Positions 1 through 7,186 of a stretch of 22,204 bases of DNA are shown here, piece by piece. Where the stretch lies: positions 1 to 22,204 of the forward strand of contig JBBHKE010001876.1 in the NCBI GenBank assembly GCA_037447655.1, in the 5' to 3' direction. The position numbers and the translations under genes are program-made. The notes beneath the pieces were generated by a model. The model ran no database searches and was not told where the DNA came from. It worked only from the letters and a program-made list of their open reading frames with translations. Position 1 is the first letter of the stretch. Each line of letters opens with the position of its first letter. The DNA comes from Zygnema cylindricum (Eukaryota; Streptophyta; Zygnematophyceae; Zygnematales; Zygnemataceae).

Positions 1-867
1 TCTGTCCTCCAAACTGACCTCTTTCTCCTTTGTATGGTATTTTCAGGTATTGTCTCCACCGGTCCGCTCTGGCAGCTAGAGCTTGAATGCTCTTTCCTCC
101 TCTCCTAATCTCAATCGTGTTCTCCCGCACAAACATCATTCGGACCATTGTATTCCACTTCTATGAACTGTCTGTCATTTCTTGTACTTGGTACACTATG
201 TTTTCATACTCGTCGGGTAACTTTATGATGAGAGTGATAATTTTCATCGTCATTGTCATCACCTGTCCACCTGGCTCTCTCCATTTCCATATACAATCAA
301 GAGAGATCATTGCAATAGTCTTACATCTTTCCCCCTTTCGAAGTATAATTCCCCAACTGTTGCTTGGCCAACTGGAGCTTCTGAATCGTACCAGCTCTAT
401 AGTTCTCCACCAAACTCACCCACAACTCATTGGCCTTGTAAACGTGAAGATGGGGGGTTGCCAAAGCTTGAGTGAGGTGTCTCACAATGAAGTTTTTGGC
501 AGCCATGTTGTTGTCTTCCCACCTTTGGGTGTCGTTTCTGCAGTCTTCACGTTTTCCGCTTCGATGCCGTGGCAATAGGAGCAATAGCAGTAACAGGTGT
601 CTCCTTCCTTTTTTTTTTTTTGGATACATTGTTGTCCCTATCGTCTGCCTCCTTCGTTAATGCAGATGTTGCTGCAGAAAATCGTATTCCTCCAAGCCTT
701 GGTGGAGTTCCCTGAGTTGGACGTTTCACTTGTCCACTGACAATACCAAGGTGTCATTTTTCGCACAAAGCCCCTATAATCATGGCTTCCCAACAAATGA
801 ACCCTGATCCGTTGAATATGGGCACCTTAGAGGGTGGACCCATAACATGCAATTTTGTGTCCTCCAT
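1..867 (-). pseudogene. gag: Ty1/Copia gag pseudogene (5' part, minus strand)
   Basis: This is the amino-terminal and central part of a Copia Gag (capsid) protein, running off the left edge of the window. Reading leftwards from the ATG at 867 or 843, it carries the Copia gag opening VPIFNGSGFICW, then a Lys-rich stretch, then NNMAAKNFIVRHLTQALATP and GTIQKLQLAKQQLG, then KLPDEYENIV and VRENTIEIRRGGKS. All of these align with the plus-strand gag at 5970-6780. It is broken: a TGA follows the residues ALCEK, there is a frameshift between about 550 and 630 next to a 12-T homopolymer (609-620), and stops follow GGKM (321) and lie near position 160. The zinc knuckle and pol would lie left of position 1. 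In contrast to the plus-strand copy, KLPDEYENIV and VRENTIEIRR sit in one frame here. Identification as Copia gag is firm; the exact start is inferred. Confidence 0.88.
834..847 (-). promoter_or_regulatory. Primer-binding site, half-tRNA(iMet) type, degenerate
   Basis: On the minus strand, immediately after the LTR end ...ttgca, lies tgttatgggtccac. It matches the complement of the plant initiator tRNA-Met anticodon arm (GUGGGCCCAUAACC) at 12 of 14 positions. The intact version is at 5990-6003. The embedded ATG (843-841) is in frame with gag. Confidence 0.75.
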
Positions 868-1320
868 TGGACCATAGAATTAAAAAAGCCTCTAGGCAGT
901 TTTAACTAGCCCACTTTCAACTACAACCACTGCTCCCCAAGTAGAGAAATCGCCAACGTGACTGCACCAATGTGCAGTTTGGACTCCTCTGGATCCAGAG
1001 AAAAAAAAGAATTACTGAAAACGCCCAACCAGACGATGAGATATGAGGCGATAAAGATGTCAGGTTGTATACAAACTCTCTTCAAGAGAGGTGACTACCT
1101 AGTGAAAAATACTAAGTCTTAAACCCCTGTCACAACCCCTATCTACTAATGTATGATACAATCATATGACTATACTGTACTCAAAGGTACTATTGCCATT
1201 GTACGGCAAGACCACTGAGTGGACTCGTGTCTCTTACGGATTCGTCTGTCTGCTCCTCGAGATTCCTGCTTCCCAATGTTATTTTGCCACATGGTGCCAC
1301 GTCATGCCACGACAAAAAAC
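848..1320 (-). repeat. 5' LTR of minus-strand Copia element, 3' portion
   Basis: This is the downstream part (U5 side) of the LTR belonging to the gag at 1-867. Its minus strand ends ...acacaaaattgca directly at the primer site. It aligns base by base with the solo LTR at about 1860-2329, sharing for example cctagaggc, gtagataggggtt and the actcaatggccttgccgtac region. The LTR is cut at 1320 by the nested solo LTR and continues at 2336. Confidence 0.85.
1315..1320. repeat. Target-site duplication of nested solo LTR, left copy
   Basis: The sequence aaaaac sits directly before the LTR start TGTTAAAA and is repeated at 2330-2335, directly after the LTR end TTGCA. Copia integration normally gives 5 bp; the A run makes the exact length ambiguous (5 or 6). 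Confidence 0.75.
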
Positions 1321-2329
1321 TGTTAAAATTACTAAATTTAGAGGGTATTTTCTAGGTCTAAATAGATTAGTAAAATAGGAAAAAGAAAAGGGCGGACAAC
1401 CTGCCTTCACCTCCTTTTTCTAGCCACCATACTTGTTGTAGTCACTGAAGGATAGAGAAGGTGGTTGAGCCATGGCTGTCCTACTTCAACATGCATGACT
1501 AAAGAGTGACTTCTGTCACTCTGAACAAAAGGTTGAGTCTTGCAAGACTCGAACCTCCGACCGGCAGAGCGAGGCGTAGCCGTGAGCTCTAACCGGTCTG
1601 TCGTCGGAGTTCGTTAATATACATAAAGTGTGATATTTATTTAAACTGTGTTTTGATCTTGAATCCGATTAACGAAATGACAAAAGAAAGAACATAGAAC
1701 TAAGTAACATACAGTGCGAACATTATCTCGCACGAAACAATTGAATCAGACATTTGTTTTGACGACCAATATTAAATGTTGGTTTATGATACGACGACAC
1801 ATATCGCTATTCAAATCCCGGAATGGTCACCTTAGCGGTTTTCGGACGTGGCGTGACCTGGCGACACGTGGAGAGATAACATTCGGTCGGGGGAATTCCA
1901 GAGAACATAAGGACGAGTTAAAAGTGGACAAGTGTCCACTCAATGGCCTTGCCGTACACAGGCCGTACAGAAAGTACATCGGCCGTAGTACCTTTCTGTA
2001 ATCTACAGTCGTTTGATTGGTTCGTACATCAGTAGATAGGGGTTATGAGAGGGGCTTGGGACTTGAAGAATTTGGTAGGTAGGGACTTCTCTCCCTTAGA
2101 GAGTTTTGTATAAACTTGGCATCTTTGCCACTTCATAACTAATCGGCTAGTTGGCCGTTTTCAATGATTCTTTTTGATACGGACTCGAGGAGTCCAGCCT
2201 GCACAGGGGTGTAGTCACACTGTCAATCTGTCCTATAAGGCAACAGTGGTTGTGGCTGAAAGTGCGTTAGCTAAAGGCTATCTAGAGGCTTCCTGAATTT
2301 TGTAGTCCAATGGAGGATACAAAATTGCA
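1321..2329 (+). mobile_element. Solo Copia LTR (1009 bp) nested in an inverted LTR of the same family
   Basis: It starts TGTTAAAATTAC and ends AAAATTGCA, is flanked by aaaaac on both sides, and has no internal region, so it is a solo LTR left by LTR-LTR recombination. It has the same layout as the other LTRs here: the palindrome agccatggct (1468-1477), an antisense tRNA-like unit (1545-1599), the motif cgcacgaaac (1729-1738), a GTAC stem-loop (about 1967-1999), a TATA-like TGTATAAA (about 2107-2114), and the gag-frame ATG near its 3' end (2310). Sequence on either side is one continuous LTR in the opposite orientation, which confirms the insertion. Confidence 0.85.
1530..1599 (-). ncRNA. tRNA-like Pol III unit, antisense within solo LTR
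   Basis: On the minus strand, 1599-1586 reads AGACCGGTTAGAGC (A-box / D-loop like). 1555-1545 reads GGTTCGAGTCT (B box, 10 of 11 to GGTTCGANTCC). A TTTT run follows 14 nt later (complement of 1527-1530). The B box is part of a hairpin GGTT-GAGTCT/AGACTC-AACC that ends at the T run. No convincing acceptor stem is visible, so this is a tRNA-derived unit rather than a working tRNA gene. Transcription is inferred. Confidence 0.55.
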
Positions 2330-2335
2330 AAAAAC
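2330..2335. repeat. Target-site duplication of nested solo LTR, right copy
   Basis: The sequence aaaaac directly follows the LTR end TTGCA and matches 1315-1320. Confidence 0.75.
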
Positions 2336-2847
2336 GCCAAAGCGGTCATTACGAAATCTCGGCGTCAGTATGTGCCGTTAGATCAAAACCGACTTTCAAT
2401 CTTAGCCGTTGAAAACAAATGTCCGATTCATTTGTTTCGTGCGTGATCATATTCGCACGGTATATTAACCAATCTATGTGTCTTACATCCGTCTTTTCGT
2501 TAATCGGATTATAGTTTAAAACATAGTTTCAAAAAATATCACACCCTATACAATCTAACGAAATCATACGACAGACCAGTTAGAGCTGACGGCTACGCCT
2601 CGCTCTGTCGGTCGGAGGTTCGAGTCCTGCCGGACTCAACCTTTTGTTGGCAAAGACTTATGTCACTCCTCAGTCATGACTATGGAGCTGAGGCAGCCAT
2701 GGCTCCACCGCTCTCTCTTTCCTTCAATGAATACAAGTATGGGGGCAAGAGGGAAAAGGTGGAGGCAGACTGCCTGCTCTTTTCTTTTCATTTTTCATTT
2801 ATATAGGTAGACCAAGAAAATACCCTATAAATCTAGTTATTTCAACA
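2336..2847 (-). repeat. 5' LTR of minus-strand Copia element, 5' portion
   Basis: This is the upstream half of the LTR interrupted at 1320. Its minus strand begins TGTTGAAATAACTAG at 2847, matching the start of the solo LTR (shared GGGTATTTTC and GGTCTA). It contains agccatggct (2695-2704), the plus-strand tRNA-like unit (2573-2645) and gtttcgtgcg (2434-2443). The two pieces together make about 985 bp, close to the 1009-bp solo LTR. Confidence 0.85.
2573..2645 (+). ncRNA. tRNA-like Pol III unit, antisense within minus-strand LTR
   Basis: The A-box-like AGACCAGTTAGAGC is at 2573-2586, an exact B box GGTTCGAGTCC at 2617-2627, and TTTT at 2642-2645. The B box and following bases form a hairpin (GAGTCC/GGACTC closed by GGTT/AACC). 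Relative to the unit at 1530-1599, one base pair differs compensatorily (C-G here, T-A there). It lies about 220 nt from the LTR start and is antisense to the element, as in the other copies. Confidence 0.6.
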
Positions 2848-3113
2848 ATTACGCTCATCGGAACCCAGCCGACAACTTCATACCGTTTGCTTTTGAGATA
2901 TTTGGGACCTTCGACTCGTCGACAACTTCATCCGTGATTGTGCTCGACGGTCGTTTGAGGCTCGAGGACTTGGCAGCCCTCTCTCGACTCTAATGTCGGC
3001 CTTTTATCGCCAACGGATCTCTGTTACCTTTCAAAGATCTCAAGCATCGGCCTTTATCCGAAAAAACACGGTGGTGAACGATGGTCTAGGCTTGCGAGAT
3101 TTACCTCCCAGCC
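2848..3113. other. Unassigned intergenic segment
   Basis: These 266 bases lie between the minus-strand LTR start and the next LTR module. There is no ORF of note, no TIR and no similarity to other parts of the window that I can see. They contain a short repeated motif, cgacaactt(c)at, at about 2870 and 2920. This may be the pre-insertion substrate DNA. Confidence 0.5.
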
Positions 3114-3399
3114 TGTAGAAACTAATGGTTTTAAAGTATTTTCTAGGTCTGAATAGAAATAAAGAAGCCGAGGCAGTCTACCTCTAACTTCTCTCTCCAA
3201 CTCTCAAACTTGTCGCAGTCACTGAGAAAATGGAGAGGAAGCTAGAGCCATGGCTACCTAGGCTATCTTGAGGTTTACGGGAAATTTATATTAGTCAAGG
3301 GATTAATTAATTACTAAAAGGTATGTGCCGGCGACAAGATTTGATCCTGGTACCTGCCGGCCGTTAAAGAGTAGATAGCCGGTAGCCTTAGCTGTTAAG
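3114..3399 (+). repeat. Extra copy of the LTR 5' module (module A, copy 1)
   Basis: It begins TGTAGAAACTAATGG and is repeated almost base for base from 3400. It contains GTATTTTCTAGGTCTGAA, the palindrome agccatggct (3246-3255) and the antisense tRNA-like unit. It stops just past the A-box end of that unit, where module A copy 2 begins, so it is a tandem duplication of the first about 286 bp of the LTR. Confidence 0.8.
3316..3399 (-). ncRNA. tRNA-like Pol III unit in module A copy 1 (antisense)
   Basis: On the minus strand, A-box-like CTTAACAGCTAAGGC (3399-3385), B-box-like GGATCAAATCT (3347-3337), then TTTT (complement of 3316-3319) 17 nt after the B box. It is weaker than the copies at 1545 and 2617 but holds the same position and orientation. 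Confidence 0.45.
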
Positions 3400-3597
3400 T
3401 GTAGAAACTAATGGTTTTATTAGTATTTTCTAGGTCTGAAAAGAAATATAGAAGTCGAGGCAGTCTATCTCTAACTTCTCTCTCCAACTCTCAAACTTGT
3501 CGCAGTCACTGAGAAATTGGAGAGGAAGCTAGAGCCATGGCTACCTTCGCTATCCTGAGGTTTACGGGAATTTATATTAGGGTTTATTTATTTAAGT

Positions 3598-3681
3598 AAA
3601 AGTCATGTGCCGGCGGCAGGATTTGATCCTTGTACCTACCGGCCGGCAGGCAGGAAATAGCCGGTAGCCTTAGCCGTTTAG
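3598..3681 (-). ncRNA. tRNA-like Pol III unit in module A copy 2 (antisense)
   Basis: On the minus strand, CTAAACGGCTAAGGCT (3681-3666, A-box like), GGATCAAATCC (3629-3619, B-box like, GATC in place of TTCG), then TTTT (complement of 3598-3601) 17 nt later. Its A-box end coincides with the start of the 771-bp tandem array. Confidence 0.5.
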
Positions 3682-4451
3682 TCTAGCGGTAGTGTTACGT
3701 ATCATATAGTTTGATATTTATTTAAATATGTATACGTGCGATAAACCATTTAACTGAAATGAATTACGGGATACATAGATCCAGTAATATATAATGTACG
3801 ACTTACGGTACGGACAAAAATCAGTACCGCGCATTTGTTTCGTAAATGAAACAAATACCGCGCATGTATTTATTACGGCTACGATTAAAGCCGAATTTAA
3901 TCGGACGGCCGGGATTAGCGCCGAGATCGCGGAGGAAGATTTCGGCGGTTTGTGGCCATCGCCACATCGGATGACGCGTGGCGAAATTCCGTTGGATTGT
4001 GGAATCTCCGGAGATTATGGCACCGAATCCGGATTTGACATGTGTCGACATTTTGGCCATGTCGTACAATGTCCGTACATAAAGTACACCGGCAGCTGTA
4101 CTTTTGCGTACGGAACTCAATTATGATTGGTTCAGTACATCAGTAGATAGAGTCTGTGAGAGAGATAGGACTTAGAAAAATTAGAAGATAGGACCCCCTC
4201 TCCCAGAGAGCTTCTGTACAAAAGGTCAACTTTGACCCTCCATAACTTACTGCTCAGGGGAGCAAATTCAGAGATTCTTTTTGCTATCGACTCAGGGGAG
4301 TCTTGTCTTCACAGGGGTGAAGTTGGTCAGAGTTTTTGTCTGCCAGGGTGGCAGTTATTTTTGCTTAAACACAAAGGGGTCAGGATTATCCTAGAGGCTT
4401 CTTGGAAGCTGTCCACTCTGAGGACTTATGGAGGTCTCAGAGTTTCATTAA
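3681..4451 (+). repeat. LTR body tandem repeat, copy 1 (771 bp)
   Basis: The start GTCTAGcgGTAGTGTTAC recurs exactly 771 bp later. The first about 250 bp differ clearly from copies 2 and 3, while the last about 250 bp are nearly identical to them. Short ORFs inside (about 80-110 codons, both strands) recur in each copy and are repeat-derived, not genes. Confidence 0.9.
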
Positions 4452-5222
4452 GTCTAGAAGTAGTGTTACATAGTATATAGTACGATAAATATTTAAATAT
4501 TAATTCGTATGTTAAATCATTTAACTATAACTGGTTGCGGTATTCATAGATTTGGTAATGAATATGTACGGAATACGGTTCATGCACGAAATCAATATCG
4601 CGCATTTACTTCGTAAGTGAAACGAATACCGCGCGTGTATTTATTACGGCTACGATTAAATTAGATTCTAATCGGACGGCCGGAATATGCGCCGAGATCG
4701 CGGAAGAAGATTTCGGCGGTTTGTGGCCATCGCCACATCAGATGACGCGTGGCGAAATTACATTGGATCGTGGAATCTCCGGAGATTATGGCACCGAATC
4801 CGGATATGACATGTGTCGACATTTGGGCCATGTCGTACAATGTCCGTACATAAAGTACACCGGCAGCTGTACTTTTGCGTACGGAACTCAATTATGATTG
4901 GTTCCGTACATCAGTAGATAGAGTCTGTGAGAGAGATAGGACTTAGAAAATTTAGAAGATAGGACCCCCTCTCCCATCGAGCTTCCGTACAAAAGGTCAA
5001 CTTTGACCCTCCATAACTTACTGCTCAAGGGAGCAAATTCAGAGATTCTTTTTGCTATCGACTCAGGGGAGTCTTGTCTTCACAGGGGTGAAGTTGGTCA
5101 GAGTTTTTGTCTGCCAGGGTGGCAGTTATTTTTGCTTAAACACAAAGGGGTCAGGATTATCCTAGAGGCTTCTTGGAAGCTGTCCACTCTGAGGACTTAT
5201 GGAGGTCTCAGAGTTTCATTAA
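4452..5222 (+). repeat. LTR body tandem repeat, copy 2 (771 bp)
   Basis: It starts GTCTAGAAGTAGTGTTACAT. By eye it differs from copy 3 at only about three positions over 767 bp, so this duplication is recent. The stem-loop AAAGTACA-ccggcagc-TGTACTTT is at 4852-4875. Confidence 0.92.
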
Positions 5223-5989
5223 GTCTAGAAGTAGTGTTACATAGTATATAGTACGATAATTATTTAAATATTAATTCGTATGTTAAATCATTTAACTATA
5301 ACTGGTTGCGGTATTCATAGATTTGGTAATGAATATGTACGGAATACGGTTCATGCACGAAATCAATATCGCGCATTTACTTCGTAAGTGAAACGAATAC
5401 CGCGCGTGTATTTATTACGGCTACGATTAAATTAGATTCTAATCGGACGGCCGGAATATGCGCCGAGATCGCGGAAGAAGATTTCGGCGGTTTGTGGCCA
5501 TCGCCACATCAGATGACGCGTGGCGAAATTACATTGGATCGTGGAATCTCCGGAGATTATGGCACCGAATCCGGATATGACATGTGTCGACATTTGGGCC
5601 ATGTCGTACAATGTCCGTACATAAAGTACACCGGCAGCTGTACTTTTGCGTACGGAACTCAATTATGATTGGTTCCGTACATCAGTAGATAGAGTCTGTG
5701 AGAGAGATAGGACTTAGAAAATTTAGAAGATAGGACCCCCTCTCCCATCGAGCTTCCGTACAAAAGGTCAACTTTGACCCTCCATAACTTACTGCTCAAG
5801 GGAGCAAATTCAGAGATTCTTTTTGCTATCGACTCAGGGGAGTCTTGTCTTCACAGGGGTGAAGTTGGTCAGAGTTTTTGTCTGCCAAGGTGGCAGTTAT
5901 TTTTGCTTAAACACAAAGGGGTCACGATTATCCTAGAGGCTTCTTGGAAGCTGTCCACTCTGAGGACTTATGGAGGTCTCAGAGTTGCA
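5223..5989 (+). repeat. LTR body tandem repeat, copy 3, with true LTR 3' end
   Basis: It is identical to copy 2 at almost every base but ends CAGAGTTGCA at the primer site instead of running into TTTCATTAAGTCTAG. It therefore carries the authentic LTR terminus. It also holds the in-frame ATG at 5970 that opens the gag frame, directly after an in-frame TGA at 5961-5963. Confidence 0.9.
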
Positions 5990-6686
5990 GGTTATGGGCC
6001 CACACTCTAGGGTACCAATCTTTAATGGAATTGGATTCATATACTGGGAAAGTATGATGATAGGAGCTCTATGCGAAAAAAGGTTTTGGGGGATAGTGAG
6101 TGGACGGCTGAGGCGTCCATCAAGTCTTAGAATTCCTCCAGGGTTTGGAGGAAGCAGATTCACCATGAAAAAAGATCCACCTTCAACGGAGGAAACAATG
6201 GAAGGAGAGGTGGTGGACAAAGGAAAGGAGAAGGAGGCGACCACACCAATAGCAACTGGTTTAGCATTCATGTCACCTATTCCGAGGAACGAGGAGAATG
6301 ATACTGAAACTTGGGACTTCAACAATATGGCGGCAAAGCACTTCATCCTACGCCATCTCACTCAAGGACTTGCATGTCCTCATTTGCAGGTAGAGAGGGC
6401 ATCCGATCTTTGGATGGCTCTCATAGAGATGTACCGAAGTGGTACGATTCAGCAACAACAGTTGGCTGATCAGAAAGTTAAGGAGTATGTATACAAAGGG
6501 GGAAATATGTTGGATTTTTGCAATGAGCTTGCTACACTCTTCATGGAGCTAGAGAGTGCGGGTAAAGTTTTTAGTGAAAAAGAAAAAGTTAATTGTTTAC
6601 TAATGAAGTTACCTGATGAGTTCGAGAACATAGTCAACCGTGTGCAGGACTTGCCGACTCAAGGTGGATATGGAACTCAGTGGTAG
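5970..6686 (+). pseudogene. gag: Copia Gag capsid region (frameshifted)
   Basis: This is the capsid portion of Copia Gag. The frame opens at ATG 5970, inside the LTR end, and passes through the primer site (second ATG at 5994). Residues from that point read MGPHSRVPIFNGIGFIYW, the usual Copia gag opening (FNG..F..W). Later come NNMAAKHFILRHLTQGLA, SGTIQQQQLADQKV and LMKLPDEFENIV, typical of the Copia gag-polypeptide domain. The frame is lost at about 6650, where the coding continues one frame over (SRWIWNSVVGMILVREN). The minus-strand copy at 1-300 keeps both parts in one frame, so this is a single-base indel and not a programmed shift. Which ATG is used is uncertain. Confidence 0.88.
5990..6003 (+). 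promoter_or_regulatory. Primer-binding site, half-tRNA(iMet) type
   Basis: GGTTATGGGCCCAC directly abuts the LTR end. It is perfectly complementary over 14 nt to GUGGGCCCAUAACC, the anticodon stem-loop of plant initiator tRNA-Met. The usual 3'-end match TGGTATCAGAGC is absent. Drosophila copia is known to prime from a cleaved initiator tRNA half at this same tRNA region. The ATG inside (5994-5996) is in frame with gag. Confidence 0.8.
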
Positions 6687-7186
6687 GGATGATTCTCGTT
6701 CGAGAGAATACGATTGAGATCCGAAGGGGAGGAAAGAGTGGCCAAGCCTTGGCAACAACGACCGATTGGAGGAACAAGGATTCTCGGAAACCAGTCGGAA
6801 ACTATGGGGGTAGGGAGCAGAAAAAACAGGTTGGCGAGTTTGAACCAAGGGCTCCCAAATGTTTATGTCATTTTTGTAAGAAACCGGGGCACTATATGGC
6901 AGAATGCACCAAGCTAACCGAGCTTCGGTTAAAGGAGGGGCAGACCGATGGTACCCCGAGAGGAAAGAAAAAGGCCATTATCACACAGGTACTTGAGGCG
7001 GAATCCGAGGACGAGGACGATGAGCTCCTTTTGGATGAGGAGTTGGAGGAGAAAACTGAGGTTGAAATTCCACGAAGGCAGAAATGTGCTTACGGTGGAT
7101 TGAAAGGTGAAGCAGGCTGGATTATAGATTCATGTGCCTCAATGCACATGTGTAAGGATAGACACCTGTTCAATAAGATAAGATAG
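6650..7186 (+). pseudogene. gag-pol: Copia Gag nucleocapsid and start of protease
   Basis: This continues gag after the frameshift. After VRENTIEIRRGGKSGQALA comes a perfect CCHC zinc knuckle, CHFCKKPGHYMAEC (about 6866-6907; C-x2-C-x4-H-x4-C), which binds packaged RNA. An acidic stretch (SEDEDDELLLDEELEE) follows, then the aspartic protease motif WIIDSCASMHMCKDRHLF. The catalytic triplet is D-S-C (7127-7135) where Copia proteases have D-S-G, so the protease is probably inactive even before the premature TAG at 7184-7186. The same frame resumes immediately after that stop. Confidence 0.9.

Larger units (their letters stand above)
3400..5989 (+). repeat. Expanded 5' LTR (2.6 kb) of plus-strand Copia element
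   Basis: It starts TGTAGAAACTAATGG and ends CAGAGTTGCA next to the primer site. A normal LTR of this family is about 1.0 kb: module A of about 280 bp plus body B of about 770 bp. Here the body occurs three times in tandem, giving A-A-B-B-B counting the extra A at 3114. Within it are agccatggct (3533-3542), an antisense tRNA-like unit (3598-3681), and in each body a stem-loop (AAAGTACA/TGTACTTT). No matching 3' LTR lies in the window. No duplicated target can be checked because the element's right end is missing. Confidence 0.85.

Noticed and set aside
1166-2001. Short plus ORFs at 1166-1378 and 1714-2001
   Set aside because: Both are inside LTR sequence; the first even crosses the junction of two nested LTRs.
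3681-5989. Regularly spaced repeats as a possible CRISPR or satellite array
   Set aside because: Units are 771 bp, without spacers, and are LTR bodies ending at a Copia primer site.
4232-6010. Three nearly identical 78-82-codon plus ORFs (4232, 5003, 5774) and matching minus ORFs (3821, 4661, 5432)
   Set aside because: They recur only because the LTR body is tandemly triplicated, and related LTRs do not keep the frames. They are repeat shadows, not a gene family.
6640-6690. Possible programmed frameshift between gag and nucleocapsid
   Set aside because: The minus-strand gag copy reads the same stretch in one frame, and no slippery site with downstream structure is evident. A one-base indel explains it.
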